Source: Ligilactobacillus animalis KCTC 3501 = DSM 20602 (GTDB taxonomy: Bacteria; Bacillota; Bacilli; Lactobacillales; Lactobacillaceae). Taken from it: a stretch of DNA of 45,458 nucleotides. Each line of letters opens with the position of its first letter. The stretch's first letter is position 1. Positions 45,456 through 45,458 of the stretch are shown one piece after another. Position numbers and translations under genes: made by a program. Under the pieces are notes generated by a model, which was not told the origin of the DNA, searched no databases, and saw only the letters and a list, made by a program, of their open reading frames with translations. The stretch lies in contig NZ_AYYW01000039.1 in NCBI RefSeq assembly GCF_001434535.1, positions 1-45,458 on the forward strand. Reading direction: 5' to 3'.

Positions 45456-45458
45456 TGC

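Larger units (their letters stand above)
44283..45458. mobile_element. Edge of a phage-related element (prophage or phage satellite)
   Basis: After glmU the style changes: short repeats, densely packed promoters and terminators, an ArpU phage regulator and Ile codons ATT after G (for example GTG-ATT in arpU), unlike the host bias. The left boundary probably lies between the glmU stop and 44450. No integrase, structural gene or defined att core is visible; the element continues past the window end. Confidence 0.65.

Overview
The window is a low-GC Firmicutes chromosome segment, most likely from a vertebrate-associated member of the Lactobacillaceae (a Ligilactobacillus-like lactobacillus is my best guess; no marker here fixes the species). 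The signs are a Gram-positive gene order around metG-tatD-rnmV-rsmA-veg, ispE and purR-glmU, a T-box before trpS, strong AGGAGG-type ribosome sites, frequent TTG/GTG starts, a mevalonate-pathway gene (mvaA), a PDH/lipoate operon, and YSIRK/Cna-type surface proteins. Host genes show a striking junction bias: Ile is written ATC when the preceding codon ends in G, which loads genes with GATC.

Layout. 1-300: end of an rRNA operon, with two 5S genes flanking tRNA-Gly. 756-3700: a Cna-type adhesin with a Cys/His-rich tail, a ComX/SigH-like sigma factor, tRNA-Thr. 3777-9265: HelD-type RNA polymerase recycling ATPase, then a three-gene MacA/MacB-like efflux operon. 9269-14800: an MFS gene collapsed by internal deletion, msrA, a cation diffusion facilitator behind a coupled 22-codon ORF, T-box-trpS, Ppx/GppA phosphatase, an orphan solute-binding protein. 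15020-19879: an M26-type zinc metalloprotease broken by two frameshifts. 20047-22779: mvaA, a HELLH-containing unknown protein and a PgpA-family phosphatase, tightly packed. 22906-27556: metG, tatD, rnmV, rsmA, veg. 27666-36678: MFS exporter, a 39-aa charged ORF, pdhABCD-lplA, a 63-aa membrane protein, a DUF915-like hydrolase. 36737-41524 (minus strand): ispE, glycerate kinase, argGH. 41896-44282: purR and glmU with readable operators.

The order metG...veg, ispE, purR, glmU is the Bacillus order, but split by the PDH/MFS block and by the glycerate kinase/argGH block. In Bacillus prs follows glmU; here glmU is followed by phage-like DNA.

44283-45458 is the edge of a mobile element. It holds four AGAGACC(C/T) direct repeats, a compact tandem array of four apparent promoter-short transcript-terminator units on the plus strand, and, on the minus strand, an ArpU-family phage regulator with an overlapping 31-aa ORF. 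The tandem array is the most unusual thing in the window and the best candidate for an undescribed system. The window ends inside the element, so its full nature cannot be decided here.
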